41,223 nucleotides of DNA from Candidatus Pseudobutyricicoccus lothianensis (GTDB lineage: Bacteria > Bacillota > Clostridia > Oscillospirales > Butyricicoccaceae), in assembly GCA_904419295.1 (NCBI GenBank), contig CAJFRA010000022.1, positions 1 through 41,223 of the forward strand, given 5' to 3'. The notes below the pieces were generated by a model. It made no database searches. It saw only the letters and a list, made by a program, of their open reading frames with translations, and was not told where the DNA came from. Below are positions 7,739 through 15,801 of the stretch, one piece after another (positions within the stretch are counted from its first letter, which is position 1; each line of letters opens with the position of its first letter). The translations under genes and the position numbers were made by a program.

Positions 7739-9565
7739 TTACTCTACTGTTACTGACTTTGCCAAGTTTCTGGGTTTGTCGATGTCACAACCACGGAACA
7801 GGCCCATGTAATAAGAGAACAACTGCATGGGCACGATGGAAAGAGAGGCGGACAACGCCGGATCGCAGGTAGGCACCTTGACGACAAAATCACAGATCTC
7901 AGGGTCAGCTTCCACATCTTGGTCGGTCACCATGATGACACTGGCCCCACGAGCTTTGACCGATTTCACATTGGACAGTGTTTTTTCATAAAGGTCTGGG
8001 TCATTGGCCATAGCGACCACTAAGGTCCCCTCTTCGATCAGAGAGATGGTCCCGTGCTTGAGTTCGCCGGCAGCATAAGCTTCGCTGTGGATATAGGAGA
8101 TCTCCTTGAGTTTGAGCGATGCTTCCTGGGTGGCGGCATAATCCACCCCACGGCCGATGAAGAACACGCTTTGGCGGTTATGGTAAAGGGAAGCCAGGTG
8201 TTCGATCTGGGGCCGGGTGCGCAGCGCCTCGGTGATCTGGTCGGGCAGCGCCAAGATCTGCTGGCAGTAATTGCGGGCTTGCTCTTCGGTCAGCGTCCCA
8301 CGTGCCAGCCCTGCTTTGATGGCGATCAGGTACAGGGCGGCCAACTGGGCCGAATAAGCTTTTGTGGTGGCCACTGCGATCTCAGGACCGGCCCAGGTGT
8401 AGAGCACGCTGTCCGCCTCCCGAGCAGCCGAACTGGAGACCACATTGACAATGGCGATGGTGCGGGCGCCCTTCTTTTTGGCTTCCCGCATGGCGGCCAA
8501 CGTATCAGCTGTTTCGCCCGATTGACTGATGACGATGCACAGATCTTCTTTGCCGATGATAGGGTTGCGGTAACGGAATTCCGAGGCCACAGATGCAGAT
8601 ACCGGCACCCGGGCAAACCGCTCGATCACTTCCCTGCCCACAAGGCCGGCATGGAGAGCGGAGCCACAGGCCACGATGTGGATATTCCGCAGCTCATGGA
8701 ACATCTCGTCGGTCAGCTGGGCGTCATCCAGGCGGGGCAGGCCGTTTTCTATGCGGGGCGATACAGTATCCCGCACAGCTTTGGGCTGTTCCATGATCTC
8801 TTTGATCATAAAGTGGTCATAGCCGCCTTTTTCCGCCGAAGAAATGTCCCAGTTTACCGTTTGGATCTCTTTTTGCACCGGCTGCCCCTGGGCATCGAAT
8901 ACCTGGACTTCGTCTGCTGTTACACGGGCGACTTCGTTGTCATCCAGCACAATGTATTGCTTGGTCTTGGCGATGATGGCCGGGATATCGGAAGCGATCA
9001 TATTTTCGCCCTGGCCTACGCCGATGATCAGCGGGTTATCCCGCCGGGTGCACAGCAGCTCCTGGGGCCGGTCTGCCGACAAGATCGCCAGCGCATAGCT
9101 GCCCCGCAGCTGCTTGACTGTGGCCAGCAGTGTTTGCACACCGTCGCCTGTATCGTTTTTCTCCAGCAGATGGGAGACGACTTCTGTATCGGTCTGCGAG
9201 CGCATTTGGTAGCCGTCGGCTTCCAGGGCGTGGCGCAGATCCAGGAAATTTTCGATGATGCCGTTGTGCACCACAGCAATGCGGCCATTCTGGCTTTGAT
9301 GGGGATGGGCATTCACATCCGAAGGGGCGCCATGGGTGGCCCAACGGGTATGGCCGATGCCACAGGTGCCCTGCAGCCCACCCTCCTGCTGGATCTTGTC
9401 GTCCAGATTCTTGATGCGGCCTTTTGTCTTGATGATCCGAATGCCATCGGGCTGCACAGTTGCCACACCGGCCGAATCATATCCCCGGTACTCCAGCTTA
9501 TACAGCCCTTGCAGCAAAACAGGAACCGCTTCTTCGCGGCCTACATATCCTACTATTCCACACAT
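7739..9565 (-). CDS. glmS: Glutamine--fructose-6-phosphate aminotransferase
   Basis: GlmS makes glucosamine-6-phosphate from fructose-6-phosphate and glutamine, the entry into peptidoglycan amino-sugar synthesis. The 608-residue protein begins MCGIVGYVG with the class II glutaminase nucleophile Cys2. The glutaminase domain fills the first 240 residues. Two SIS isomerase domains follow, with SQSGETADT in the first, and the typical C-terminus KPRNLAKSVTVE. A weak GAAGGA site precedes the ATG. A glmS ribozyme occupies the leader, so the enzyme's product should destroy its own mRNA. glmM, the next enzyme of the pathway, lies immediately upstream. Confidence 0.97.
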   Translation of the reverse strand: MCGIVGYVGREEAVPVLLQGLYKLEYRGYDSAGVATVQPDGIRIIKTKGRIKNLDDKIQQEGGLQGTCGIGHTRWATHGAPSDVNAHPHQSQNGRIAVVHNGIIENFLDLRHALEADGYQMRSQTDTEVVSHLLEKNDTGDGVQTLLATVKQLRGSYALAILSADRPQELLCTRRDNPLIIGVGQGENMIASDIPAIIAKTKQYIVLDDNEVARVTADEVQVFDAQGQPVQKEIQTVNWDISSAEKGGYDHFMIKEIMEQPKAVRDTVSPRIENGLPRLDDAQLTDEMFHELRNIHIVACGSALHAGLVGREVIERFARVPVSASVASEFRYRNPIIGKEDLCIVISQSGETADTLAAMREAKKKGARTIAIVNVVSSSAAREADSVLYTWAGPEIAVATTKAYSAQLAALYLIAIKAGLARGTLTEEQARNYCQQILALPDQITEALRTRPQIEHLASLYHNRQSVFFIGRGVDYAATQEASLKLKEISYIHSEAYAAGELKHGTISLIEEGTLVVAMANDPDLYEKTLSNVKSVKARGASVIMVTDQDVEADPEICDFVVKVPTCDPALSASLSIVPMQLFSYYMGLFRGCDIDKPRNLAKSVTVE

Positions 9566-9604
9566 AAGTAATACGTTCCTTCCCCAAAAGTAAAGTCGAT
9601 GTGT

Positions 9605-9745
9605 ACGGCGCTTTTGTCACGCTGGTCACCCAGCCCTTTTGTCGCGCCGCTCTTATGGCACCACATCCATGCGCAGGGGGCATCCGCCGAATGGTTCGAT
9701 CTTCCCCCACCTCGTCAGCTGCCCCGCAGGGCAGCCCCGGCGCTT
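9605..9745 (-). ncRNA. glmS ribozyme/riboswitch
   Basis: On the minus strand the glmM-glmS spacer holds the glmS self-cleaving ribozyme. The cleavage site is A|GCGCC, between 9744 and 9743. The P1 hairpin is GCTGCCC-TGCG-GGGCAGC (9718-9735), followed by the conserved GACGAGG, an ATCGAA segment and the core GGCGGATGCCCC near 9676-9688. The P4 element GCTGG-GTGA-CCAGC lies inside a GGCGC/GCGCC helix ending at 9607. In this family glucosamine-6-phosphate is the catalytic cofactor, and cleavage exposes a 5'-OH RNA that is degraded. The ribozyme ends about 40 nt before the glmS ATG, the usual arrangement. Confidence 0.93.
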
Positions 9746-9826
9746 TTTCACTTCCACACGTCCCTGGCCTCACCTCCCTTCCAGGCAGGCGGCCTGCACC
9801 GCCGCTGCCCGGAACGAATTTTTCAG

Positions 9827-11173
9827 TTATTGGGGAAAGAGCTGCCGGATCACACCGGCGGCTTTTTCTGCCATCTGGCGCACCAGCGCCTCTTCCTGGC
9901 CTTCCACCATCACGCGCACCAGGGCCTCTGTGCCCGAGGGACGGATGAGGATACGGCCTTTTTCGCCAAACAGGGCGGCGATCTCCTGCCCCACCGCCTG
10001 GACTTCCGGCAAGTCGCCCACCGTTTTTTTCTGGTCGTTGGGCACAGGGACATTGATCATCACTTGGGGGAACTTTTCGATCTGCCCCGCCAGTTCCGAG
10101 GCTTTCTTGCCGCTCTGCTTCAGCACCTGCAAAAAAGTCACCGCTGTCAGTTCGCCATCACCGGTGGTGGCGTGATCGGTCAAGATCACATGGCCCGATT
10201 GTTCGCCGCCGATGTTCCAGCCGTCGCGCTGCATTTGTTCCAGCACGAACCGGTCGCCCACTTTTGTGGCGGCCATGGCGATGCCGTGGGCTTTCAAAAA
10301 CGTTTTCAGCCCCAAGTTGGACAGGACAGTGGCCACGACGCCGCCTTTCAGTGCGCCTCGGCGCTGCATATCCAAAGCCAGCACACCCATGATCTGGTCG
10401 CCGTCGATCACCTGCCCCTGTTCGTCCACCAGCAGGCAGCGGTCGGCATCTCCATCAAAGGCGACGCCAAGATCGTATTGCCCTTGGCTCACCGTCTGGC
10501 ACAGCGCCTCTAAGTGGGTGGAGCCACAGCCGGTATTGATGTTGACCCCATCTGGCTGGCAGAACAAAAAGTCGCAGTGCGCCCCCAATTTTTCAAAAAT
10601 ATGGGGGGCTGTGGCACTGGCCGCACCGTTGGCACAATCCACGGCAATGCGCAGGCCATCCAATGGGCCCACGGCGGCAGCCACATGGCTGGCATACTCT
10701 TCACAGGCGCTTTTTTCCTCCCGCAAGATGCGGCCGATGGCGCCGTCTGTAGCCAGCGCAGCATCAGAGGGATCGTCGATCAGCGCTTCCACCTGGGCTT
10801 CCAACTCATCGGAGAGCTTGCAGCCGTTTCCGCCGAAAATTTTGATGCCGTTGTGTTCGAAGGGGTTGTGAGAAGCAGAGATCACAACGCCTGCATCGGC
10901 ATGATGGGCCAATGTCAAAAAGGCTACGGCGGGTGTGGGGATCACACCCAACAGTACAGCATCTGCCCCGGCGGCACAAATGCCGGCGGCCAAGGCAGCT
11001 TCCAGCATCTCGCCAGAAATGCGGGTATCCCGCCCGATGAAGATCTTGGCCCGGTGGCTCAGTGCCCGGGTGAGCACCGTGGCAGCGGCAAAGCCGGCCT
11101 TATAAGCCAAAAGGCAATCCAATTCCCGATTGACGACACCGCGGATCCCATCGGTGCCAAAATATTTACCCAT
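9827..11173 (-). CDS. glmM: Phosphoglucosamine mutase
   Basis: GlmM converts glucosamine-6-phosphate to glucosamine-1-phosphate. The 448-residue protein starts MGKYFGTDGIRG. The phosphoserine site is Ser101 in ISASHNP, the metal-binding loop is DGDADR, and the sugar/phosphate-binding C-terminal loop is RPSGTEALVRV. The frame allows an ATG three codons earlier (11182), closer to AAGGGGA; I prefer 11173 because it matches the family start, but the choice is open. It follows ruvB by about 25 bp and precedes the glmS ribozyme, so one mRNA probably covers both steps. Confidence 0.93.
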   Translation of the reverse strand: MGKYFGTDGIRGVVNRELDCLLAYKAGFAAATVLTRALSHRAKIFIGRDTRISGEMLEAALAAGICAAGADAVLLGVIPTPAVAFLTLAHHADAGVVISASHNPFEHNGIKIFGGNGCKLSDELEAQVEALIDDPSDAALATDGAIGRILREEKSACEEYASHVAAAVGPLDGLRIAVDCANGAASATAPHIFEKLGAHCDFLFCQPDGVNINTGCGSTHLEALCQTVSQGQYDLGVAFDGDADRCLLVDEQGQVIDGDQIMGVLALDMQRRGALKGGVVATVLSNLGLKTFLKAHGIAMAATKVGDRFVLEQMQRDGWNIGGEQSGHVILTDHATTGDGELTAVTFLQVLKQSGKKASELAGQIEKFPQVMINVPVPNDQKKTVGDLPEVQAVGQEIAALFGEKGRILIRPSGTEALVRVMVEGQEEALVRQMAEKAAGVIRQLFPQ

Positions 11174-11198
11174 AATGGTCATTTCCCCTTTTCGTGTA

Positions 11199-12245
11199 TT
11201 ACAATGTCAGCTCCTGCTGGCCCATGAAAGGAATTTGCAAATGGTCGTATGCCCGCTTGGTGACGCAGCGCCCCCGGGGCGTTCTGGTCAAAAAGCCGAT
11301 CTGCATCAGATAGGGCTCATATACGTCTTCCAGCGTCACCGCTTCCTCGCCGATGGTGGCGGCCAAAGTATCCAGCCCCACCGGGCCGCCGCGGAAGTTG
11401 TAAATGATGCTTTCCAGCATCCGGCGGTCGATGGAATCCAGCCCCAGCTGGTCGATCTCCAGCGCGTTGAGCGCTGTGTTTGCCACCTGTTTGGTGATGA
11501 CGCCCTGGCCCTTGACTTGGGCAAAATCCCGCACCCGCTTGAGAATGCGGTTGGCAATGCGGGGCGTCCCCCGGCTGCGCATGGCGATCTCCAAAGCGCC
11601 TTCCTCTTCAATGGCGACCTCTAAAATACCGGCGCTGCGCTGTACGATCTGCATCAGCTCTTGAGCGGAGTACATCTCCAGCCGGAGCAGCATGCCAAAG
11701 CGGTCCCGCAGAGGCGAGGTCAGCTGCCCTGCCCGGGTGGTGGCGCCGATCAGTGTGAATTTCGGCAGATCCAGCCGGATGGAACGGGCCGCAGGCCCTT
11801 TGCCGATGATGATGTCCAGGGCAAAATCCTCCATGGCCGGGTAGAGCACTTCTTCCACGCTTCGGTTCAAACGGTGGATCTCGTCGATGAACAACACGTC
11901 ATTTTCATTCAAGTTGGTCAGCAGCGCCGCCAGGTCACCGGCTTTTTCAATGGCCGGGCCCGACGTGATGCGAATGTTGACCCCCATTTCTCCGGCGATG
12001 ATACCAGCCAAGGTGGTCTTGCCCAACCCCGGCGGCCCATAGAGCAGCACATGATCCAGCGCCTCGCCGCGCATCCGCGCCGCCTCGATAAAGACAGAGA
12101 GATTTTCTTTGACCTTTTGCTGGCCTACATAATCTTCTAGTTTGCGGGGGCGCAGGCTGGCTTCTGCATCGTCCTCCCGGGTCAGGCTGCTGGTGACGAT
12201 CCGCTCCTCTTCTTCTTCGAAATCTTTTTGAAATTCAATTGCCAC
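11199..12245 (-). CDS. ruvB: Holliday junction branch migration ATPase RuvB
   Basis: RuvB is the hexameric AAA+ motor that drives branch migration with RuvA. The 348-residue protein has Walker [10 protein letters not shown] at 70-78, Walker B FIDEIH at 119-124, the sensor segment GATTRAGQL, and the C-terminal winged-helix domain. The N-terminal acidic stretch is slightly longer than in many homologs. It sits 12 bp downstream of ruvA in the order ruvC-ruvA-ruvB. Confidence 0.97.
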   Translation of the reverse strand: MAIEFQKDFEEEEERIVTSSLTREDDAEASLRPRKLEDYVGQQKVKENLSVFIEAARMRGEALDHVLLYGPPGLGKTTLAGIIAGEMGVNIRITSGPAIEKAGDLAALLTNLNENDVLFIDEIHRLNRSVEEVLYPAMEDFALDIIIGKGPAARSIRLDLPKFTLIGATTRAGQLTSPLRDRFGMLLRLEMYSAQELMQIVQRSAGILEVAIEEEGALEIAMRSRGTPRIANRILKRVRDFAQVKGQGVITKQVANTALNALEIDQLGLDSIDRRMLESIIYNFRGGPVGLDTLAATIGEEAVTLEDVYEPYLMQIGFLTRTPRGRCVTKRAYDHLQIPFMGQQELTL

Positions 12246-12257
12246 AAAGCACCCTTC

Positions 12258-12857
12258 CTATCCGCGCATCAACTTTTTCAGGCACAGGCGCACCAGCTCT
12301 TCCACAGGCAGGGAGACATCCAGCCCCTGCATGGCAGACGCCGCTTCGGCCCGCGTATACCCCAATACATTGAGAGCGGCCAACGCTTCGCCCACAGCTC
12401 CATCGCCCACTGCGGCCGGCAGATCGGCTTCTTGCAAGGCGCCGCCGTCCAGATTGGCTTTTGCCATTTTGTCTTTGAGCTCCAAGATCACGCGCTGCGC
12501 CATTTTTTTGCCCACGCCTGCTGCCCGCGTCAACGCTTTTTCATCTTCAGAAATAACGCACAGCGCCAATTTAGAGGGCGTGACCACCGAGAGGATGGAC
12601 AAAGCGGCTTTTGGCCCGACGCCCGAGACGCCGATGAGCATTTTAAAGCAGTTCAGCTCTTCGCCGTCGGCAAAACCAAATAGTTCAAAAACTTCCTCCC
12701 GCACATGGAGATATGTAAAAAATTTGGCTTCATCCCCCTGCTTGACAGAGGAGGCTGAGTAATAGGAGGTGTGGAGGGCGTAGCCTACGCCGCCGGCCTC
12801 CAATACCACCAGATTCTGTTCAGTGTGGGTCACTTTACCTTTGATATAGTAAAACAT
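12258..12857 (-). CDS. ruvA: Holliday junction DNA helicase subunit RuvA
   Basis: RuvA is a tetrameric junction-binding protein that loads RuvB. The 199-residue protein shows the N-terminal OB-fold (MFYYIKGKVTH...), the paired helix-hairpin-helix region with GVSGVGPKAALS and AAGVGKKMAQRVILELKDK, and the C-terminal RuvB-contact domain (LNVLGYTRAEA). It lies 3 bp downstream of ruvC. Confidence 0.97.
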   Translation of the reverse strand: MFYYIKGKVTHTEQNLVVLEAGGVGYALHTSYYSASSVKQGDEAKFFTYLHVREEVFELFGFADGEELNCFKMLIGVSGVGPKAALSILSVVTPSKLALCVISEDEKALTRAAGVGKKMAQRVILELKDKMAKANLDGGALQEADLPAAVGDGAVGEALAALNVLGYTRAEAASAMQGLDVSLPVEELVRLCLKKLMRG

Positions 12858-12860
12858 CCG

Positions 12861-13358
12861 TTAAACTCCTGTCTCCAGCAGCCGGGAGGAAGCCGAGTGG
12901 GCGTGGCACACCGCCAGCGCCAAAGCATCGGCAGCATCATCGGGCCGCGGGATCTTTTTCAACCCTAAAATACTGCGGGTCAATTCCATGACCTGCCGTT
13001 TTTCCGCCTTCCCATAGCCTACCACAGCCTGCTTCACCTGGGAGGGTGTGTATTCGTAAAAAGGACAGTTCTTTTGCGCCAATGCCAGCAAGATCACCCC
13101 GCGGGCGTGGCCGACAGCAATGCCTGTTGTCACATTGGTGTTGAAGAACAGCTCTTCGATGCTGGCCACATCGGGCTTGAAATGATCCAGCAGCGTCAAC
13201 ATATCTTGGTAGATCTCCACCAGCCTATGCTGCAGCGGCACACCGGCCTTGGTGGTAATGGCTCCGTAGCCCAGTGTGCGGAACTTGCCGCCGCGGGCAT
13301 ACTCCACCGCCCCGTACCCCACAATGGCATAACCGGGGTCGATGCCCAATATGACCAT
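12861..13358 (-). CDS. ruvC: Holliday junction resolvase RuvC
   Basis: RuvC is a dimeric endonuclease that cuts Holliday junctions. The 165-residue protein begins MVILGIDPGYAIVGYG with catalytic Asp7. It has SIEELFF (catalytic Glu) and the C-terminal acidic pair in RPDDAADALALA. I chose the ATG at 13358, preceded by GGGAGG at 10-bp spacing; the ATG seven codons earlier has no ribosome site. It is the first gene of the ruvCAB-glmM-glmS run. Confidence 0.95.
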   Translation of the reverse strand: MVILGIDPGYAIVGYGAVEYARGGKFRTLGYGAITTKAGVPLQHRLVEIYQDMLTLLDHFKPDVASIEELFFNTNVTTGIAVGHARGVILLALAQKNCPFYEYTPSQVKQAVVGYGKAEKRQVMELTRSILGLKKIPRPDDAADALALAVCHAHSASSRLLETGV

Positions 13359-13393
13359 ACAGCCATTTCCTCCCCGCATAGATATACATCATT

Positions 13394-13422
13394 ATTATAC
13401 TACGGAAGACTACACAACACAA
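13394..13422 (-). promoter_or_regulatory. Promoter of the ruvCAB-glmM-glmS unit
   Basis: A perfect TATAAT (13394-13399) with a 17-bp spacer from TTGTGT (13417-13422) on the minus strand. No LexA-type box is visible near it, unlike dinB later in the window. Confidence 0.65.
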
Positions 13423-13540
13423 CGTCAAAATTTTTAAAAATGCTTCTCTTCCCACCCATGGGGCAAGAGAGGAAAAGGTCGATCATACAAAACAAATATT
13501 TTGTATCAATTCAATTCGTGCACTGTTTTTCAGGCCCCCA

Positions 13541-13569
13541 TTGACAGGCTGTACAGCAGCTGTTACGCT
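13541..13569 (+). promoter_or_regulatory. Candidate promoter of the sensor kinase locus
   Basis: TTGACA (13541-13546) is followed after 17 bp by TACGCT (13564-13569), a weak -10. The spacer contains the palindrome ACAGC-A-GCTGT (13553-13563), a possible operator. Confidence 0.5.
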
Positions 13570-13608
13570 TAATTACACCCGAGAGAAAACAGAAAGGGGG
13601 CGAAGCTA

Positions 13609-13782
13609 TTGCCACATCAAACGCAACGCCAAGCCATTGTTCGAATCGTTCTGGCCCTTGTTTTGAGCATATTCTTTGGCACTCTCCTCGTGTCGGTACT
13701 GCTGGTCTATACAGACCCCATGGAAGAACAGAGGTTTGATTTTTCTGCCGGTCAGCCCCTTATGGAAGGCGGCGACTGGTAG
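13609..13782 (+). CDS. Severed N-terminal part of the sensor kinase (57 codons)
   Basis: An AGAAAGGGGG ribosome site is followed at 8-bp spacing by a TTG start at 13609. The 57-residue product has a basic start, one strong membrane segment (about residues 10-31, VRIVLALVLSIFFGTLLVSV) and a short outer part ending GGDW. It then meets TAG at 13780-13782. The frame continues without shift into the 598-codon ORF, and the segment looks like the natural N-terminal anchor of that kinase. I infer a nonsense change (one base from TGG or CAG) rather than two original genes, but a stand-alone small membrane protein translated with coupling is possible. Confidence 0.55.
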   Translation: MPHQTQRQAIVRIVLALVLSIFFGTLLVSVLLVYTDPMEEQRFDFSAGQPLMEGGDW

Positions 13783-15579
13783 GTGCAAGACGCCACAGGC
13801 GGCTGGACGGTATTCACTCAAGAAGGAGAAGAGCGCACCTGGTTGGAGCCCACTGGGGACGGCTCCTTTGCGCCGCTGCAATACCCGGCTCAGACCTTCT
13901 ACTATTCCAGACAGCTGGCCGAATCGCTCCCGGCCCCTATGCTGGAGATCCAGGCGCTGAACCGCAGCATCGCCGTTTTTTTAGATGACGAGCTGATCTA
14001 CACCGATTTCCCCGAGATGGAGAACAAAGTAGGCGCGATGCAGCTGCCTATGCAGCCGGAGGATCGCACGGAAAGCCTGCGCATTTCCTTGCCGCCCGAT
14101 TACAATGGGAAGACATTGACCATCGCCCAATCTACACCGGGCCTGGAAAACAGCGAAAAGCCAGGCTATTTTGAAGAGAAAGCCTTTTTGTGTCCTGTCA
14201 CCTTATTTTGCGGTTATTCTTATGAAAGCAGTATCGTGGCGGAATCCTTTCAAACGGCTTACCCAGCAACTGCTTTTGCCGTTCTCGCCGGGGCCACATT
14301 GTTCCTCTTCGTTTACCAAGCATGGCATGAAAAATTAGATCCGGCTTTTTTGTGCCTGGCCCTATTTTTGATCTTGCTGGCGTTACAGCAGTTGTTTTCC
14401 GCCTCGTTCGTCAACCGCTACTTCCCTTTTTTCTCTCAAGATCCTGTCTATTTTTTGGATGGAAGCGAGTGGATGCGATACCTCACCGCCATTCCCCTCT
14501 TGTGGTTTCTGACCATACGGGCCCAAGGTCTTCGCCGTTTTTTCTGCATAGCTGCTGTTTTGCAAATGGCATTGGCGGCGGCATGGACTTTGGCCCAGCT
14601 GCACATCCTCTTCCCCATTCTGGGTGGCTATGAAAGATGGAACCTTCTCTTGTTGTTGGCCTCCATTGGCCTTTGTTTGGCCGAATGGCGGCGGGGCAAC
14701 CCATTTTTTACACAGTTTTGCAAGGGGATTTTAGGCGCCGCCGGCTGCAGTATCATGGCGTTGGCAGTGGTTTTGCTGTGGAACGATCGCCGGCAGGAAA
14801 TTTTTCAGTGGATGGGCTCTTACTGGCCCAGCTCACGGCTGTTGTTTAACTGGGTACGCATTTTGCTGCTGGCTGCATCTCTGTGGGCTGTGGCAGTGGA
14901 ATATGTGGCTGGGCGGGTCCGGCGCGGCAACGAAGTGCTGGCACTTCGTTTGCAGGGGAAGATCGCCTGGGAAAATTATGAGGCCATACAAAAACAGGCC
15001 CGGCAGACGGCGGTCATGCGCCATGATATTTCCAAGCACCTGGGCACGGTCCGCGCACTTTTGAGCGATGGGAAGCAAGAAAAAGCTATGGAGTATATCA
15101 ACCAAGTCACCCAACAGGCAGCCCAGCTCCAGGCGGTGATCTCCTCGGGCAATTATATGATCGATACCATTTTGAACAGCCGGCTTTCCGGTGCGGAAGA
15201 ACAAGGGGTCCAGATCCGCATCCGCCGGGCTGCGGTGCCCCAAAAGCTGGCCCTTTCAGATACTGATCTGTGCTCTCTGCTGCTGAACGCAGTGGATAAC
15301 GCCATTCGGGCGGCGGCAACCCCCTCTGCTGCTCAGCATTGGCTGGAGCTGGATCTACACATCAAAGGCCGTTTTAGCTACATTAGCTTTACAAACAGCT
15401 GGGCTCCAGATGAAAAGCAGCCTGTGCGGGCAGAAGGCCACGGCTACGGCCTTTCCATCATGGAGCGCATTGCAGAAAATGCCGGCGGTATCATGGAGGT
15501 CACGCGGGGGAAAGACCGGTTCCAGGTGGTATTCCTCATCCCCTTGGCCGATCCGCCCTCCCCTGCTGCTGGGGAATAA
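13783..15579 (+). CDS. Orphan GHKL sensor histidine kinase, start region interrupted by amber codon
   Basis: This 598-residue frame starts with GTG directly after the amber codon. Residues 1-155 resemble an extracellular beta-rich sensor. About seven membrane helices follow (about 160-380, starting with AFAVLAGATLFLFVYQAW). The cytoplasmic kinase has the H-box MRHDISKHLG with a likely phospho-His, N-box NAVDNAIRAA and G-box GHGYGLSIMERI, as in the AgrC/LytS-like GHKL kinases. No response regulator is adjacent. If translation starts only at 13783 the sensor domain lacks the signal-anchor helix needed to export it, so the protein may be mis-assembled. Reinitiation at GTG is helped by the GGAAGG sequence upstream. 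Confidence 0.75.
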   Translation: MQDATGGWTVFTQEGEERTWLEPTGDGSFAPLQYPAQTFYYSRQLAESLPAPMLEIQALNRSIAVFLDDELIYTDFPEMENKVGAMQLPMQPEDRTESLRISLPPDYNGKTLTIAQSTPGLENSEKPGYFEEKAFLCPVTLFCGYSYESSIVAESFQTAYPATAFAVLAGATLFLFVYQAWHEKLDPAFLCLALFLILLALQQLFSASFVNRYFPFFSQDPVYFLDGSEWMRYLTAIPLLWFLTIRAQGLRRFFCIAAVLQMALAAAWTLAQLHILFPILGGYERWNLLLLLASIGLCLAEWRRGNPFFTQFCKGILGAAGCSIMALAVVLLWNDRRQEIFQWMGSYWPSSRLLFNWVRILLLAASLWAVAVEYVAGRVRRGNEVLALRLQGKIAWENYEAIQKQARQTAVMRHDISKHLGTVRALLSDGKQEKAMEYINQVTQQAAQLQAVISSGNYMIDTILNSRLSGAEEQGVQIRIRRAAVPQKLALSDTDLCSLLLNAVDNAIRAAATPSAAQHWLELDLHIKGRFSYISFTNSWAPDEKQPVRAEGHGYGLSIMERIAENAGGIMEVTRGKDRFQVVFLIPLADPPSPAAGE

Positions 15580-15629
15580 AAAAGAACCGCGCACCTGGCA
15601 CTGCTGCTCGCCAAGGTGCGCGGTTTTTT
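15578..15629. terminator. Bidirectional terminator
   Basis: The 15585-15599 arm pairs with 15610-15625 (AACCGCGCACCT...AGGTGCGCGGTT, one bulge). An A-run precedes it and a T-run follows it, so it should end both the kinase transcript and the converging feo transcript. Confidence 0.85.
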
Positions 15630-15798
15630 ATGTATCTGTCTTGCCGCCATTTGGAGGGTCTTTCTGCCACTGGCATTGCCCATGATGCGGGCAACTGTGG
15701 CATCCGCTGCCATTGCAGCCGCTCTTCCGCACTGAGCGAAAAGCCAGCCCGGCGGCACAAGCCACCAGGGCGATCAGCAACCAATCGACGCCACTCAT
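15628..15798 (-). CDS. FeoB-associated Cys-rich membrane protein
   Basis: This 56-residue gene reads MSGVDWLLIALVACAAGL, one membrane helix. A short basic linker and a cysteine-rich tail follow, with cysteines in SGCN, SGCHSC and GQCQ, then a polar end. This matches the small FeoB-associated Cys-rich proteins that follow feoB in many Clostridia and occupy the place of FeoC. It starts 3 bp after the feoB stop and shares its terminator. The cysteines may hold an Fe-S cluster or carry ferrous iron; the function of the family is not settled. Confidence 0.85.
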   Translation of the reverse strand: MSGVDWLLIALVACAAGLAFRSVRKSGCNGSGCHSCPHHGQCQWQKDPPNGGKTDT

Positions 15799-15801
15799 CT
15801 T

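Noticed and set aside
13609-15579. Reading the kinase amber codon as pyrrolysine
   Set aside because: Pyrrolysine is known from a few methylamine enzymes; nothing here supports its use, and a nonsense change or restart is simpler.
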